Positions 5,608 through 5,640 of a DNA stretch of 5,640 nt are shown in pieces (the stretch's first letter is position 1; each line of letters starts with the position of its first letter). Source of the DNA: W1P20-047 sp051878795 (GTDB lineage: Bacteria > Actinomycetota > Coriobacteriia > Coriobacteriales > Eggerthellaceae); assembly GCA_051878795.1 (NCBI GenBank), contig JBJEKU010000106.1, forward strand, positions 1-5,640. Direction: 5' to 3'. A model generated the notes under the pieces. That model searched no databases. It had not been told where the DNA came from and saw nothing but the letters and a program-made list of their open reading frames with translations. The translations under genes were made by a program, and so were the position numbers.

Positions 5608-5640
5608 ATGGCAATCGTTGACGAAATCAACGCGCTGCAG
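5608..5640 (+). CDS. pheS: Start of probable phenylalanyl-tRNA synthetase alpha subunit (pheS), 5' part only
   Basis: Only 11 codons are visible (MAIVDEINALQ), too few to prove the family from the protein alone. The call rests on the Phe-specific T-box (codon UUC, discriminator A) ending 18 bp upstream; in such leaders the controlled gene is usually pheS(T). The short acidic/hydrophobic N-terminus is compatible with the PheS coiled-coil arm. GGAAGGAG (5594-5601) lies 6 nt before the ATG at 5608. An ATG at 5604 in another frame stops after five codons and is not the start. Other possibilities are a Phe biosynthesis or transport gene. Confidence 0.7.
   Translation, partial: MAIVDEINALQ

Overview
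The window looks like ordinary chromosome from a moderately GC-rich bacterium. Most likely this is an actinobacterium of the class Coriobacteriia (Eggerthellaceae-like). The guess rests on codon choice, strong GGAGG-type ribosome sites, a terminator-type T-box leader before a probable pheS, and the gene content. No 16S or other taxonomic marker is present, so the assignment is inference. I see no mobile element, CRISPR array, tRNA or rRNA.

Layout. (1) Positions 1-1127, + strand: the 3' end of a TVP38/TMEM64 (VTT/DedA-like) membrane protein, overlapping by 4 bp a 257-residue protein with two CCG iron-sulfur modules of the HdrB type. The pair ends at a strong intrinsic terminator (1198-1227). 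(2) Positions 1261-2610, - strand, convergent with the first pair: a fusion of two nucleotide-sugar-transferase-like domains. A CofC-like DUF2064/TIGR04282 domain is followed by a GT-A family 2 TIGR04283 domain. These two families are known as partners in 'rSAM/selenodomain' or arsenosugar-type clusters, where TVP38-like proteins also occur. (3) Positions 2611-2897: a divergent intergenic region carrying a GGCGCC-centred inverted repeat and a 10-bp-spaced tandem pair of AGGCGCCT palindromes. (4) Positions 2898-5181, + strand: an XRE-type HTH + cupin regulator, then, 58 bp later with no terminator between, an AMP-forming acyl-CoA synthetase (medium-chain/acetate type). (5) Positions 5234-5589: an intrinsic terminator whose apex and T-tract merge into an extended -10 promoter, then a complete T-box leader with specifier codon UUC (Phe), T-box sequence, antiterminator and terminator. 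(6) Positions 5608-5640: the first 11 codons of a gene, probably pheS (phenylalanyl-tRNA synthetase alpha subunit).

How the parts work together. The regulator probably controls itself and the acyl-CoA synthetase, perhaps through the GGCGCC sites. The T-box senses uncharged tRNA-Phe and lets transcription into the synthetase gene. The membrane protein, CCG protein and glycosyltransferase fusion may belong to one poorly understood modification pathway, but that link rests on neighbourhood only. No clearly new system is visible. The best leads are the fused transferase with its Fe-S neighbour, the repeat-rich divergent region, and the Phe T-box with its overlapping promoter and terminator.
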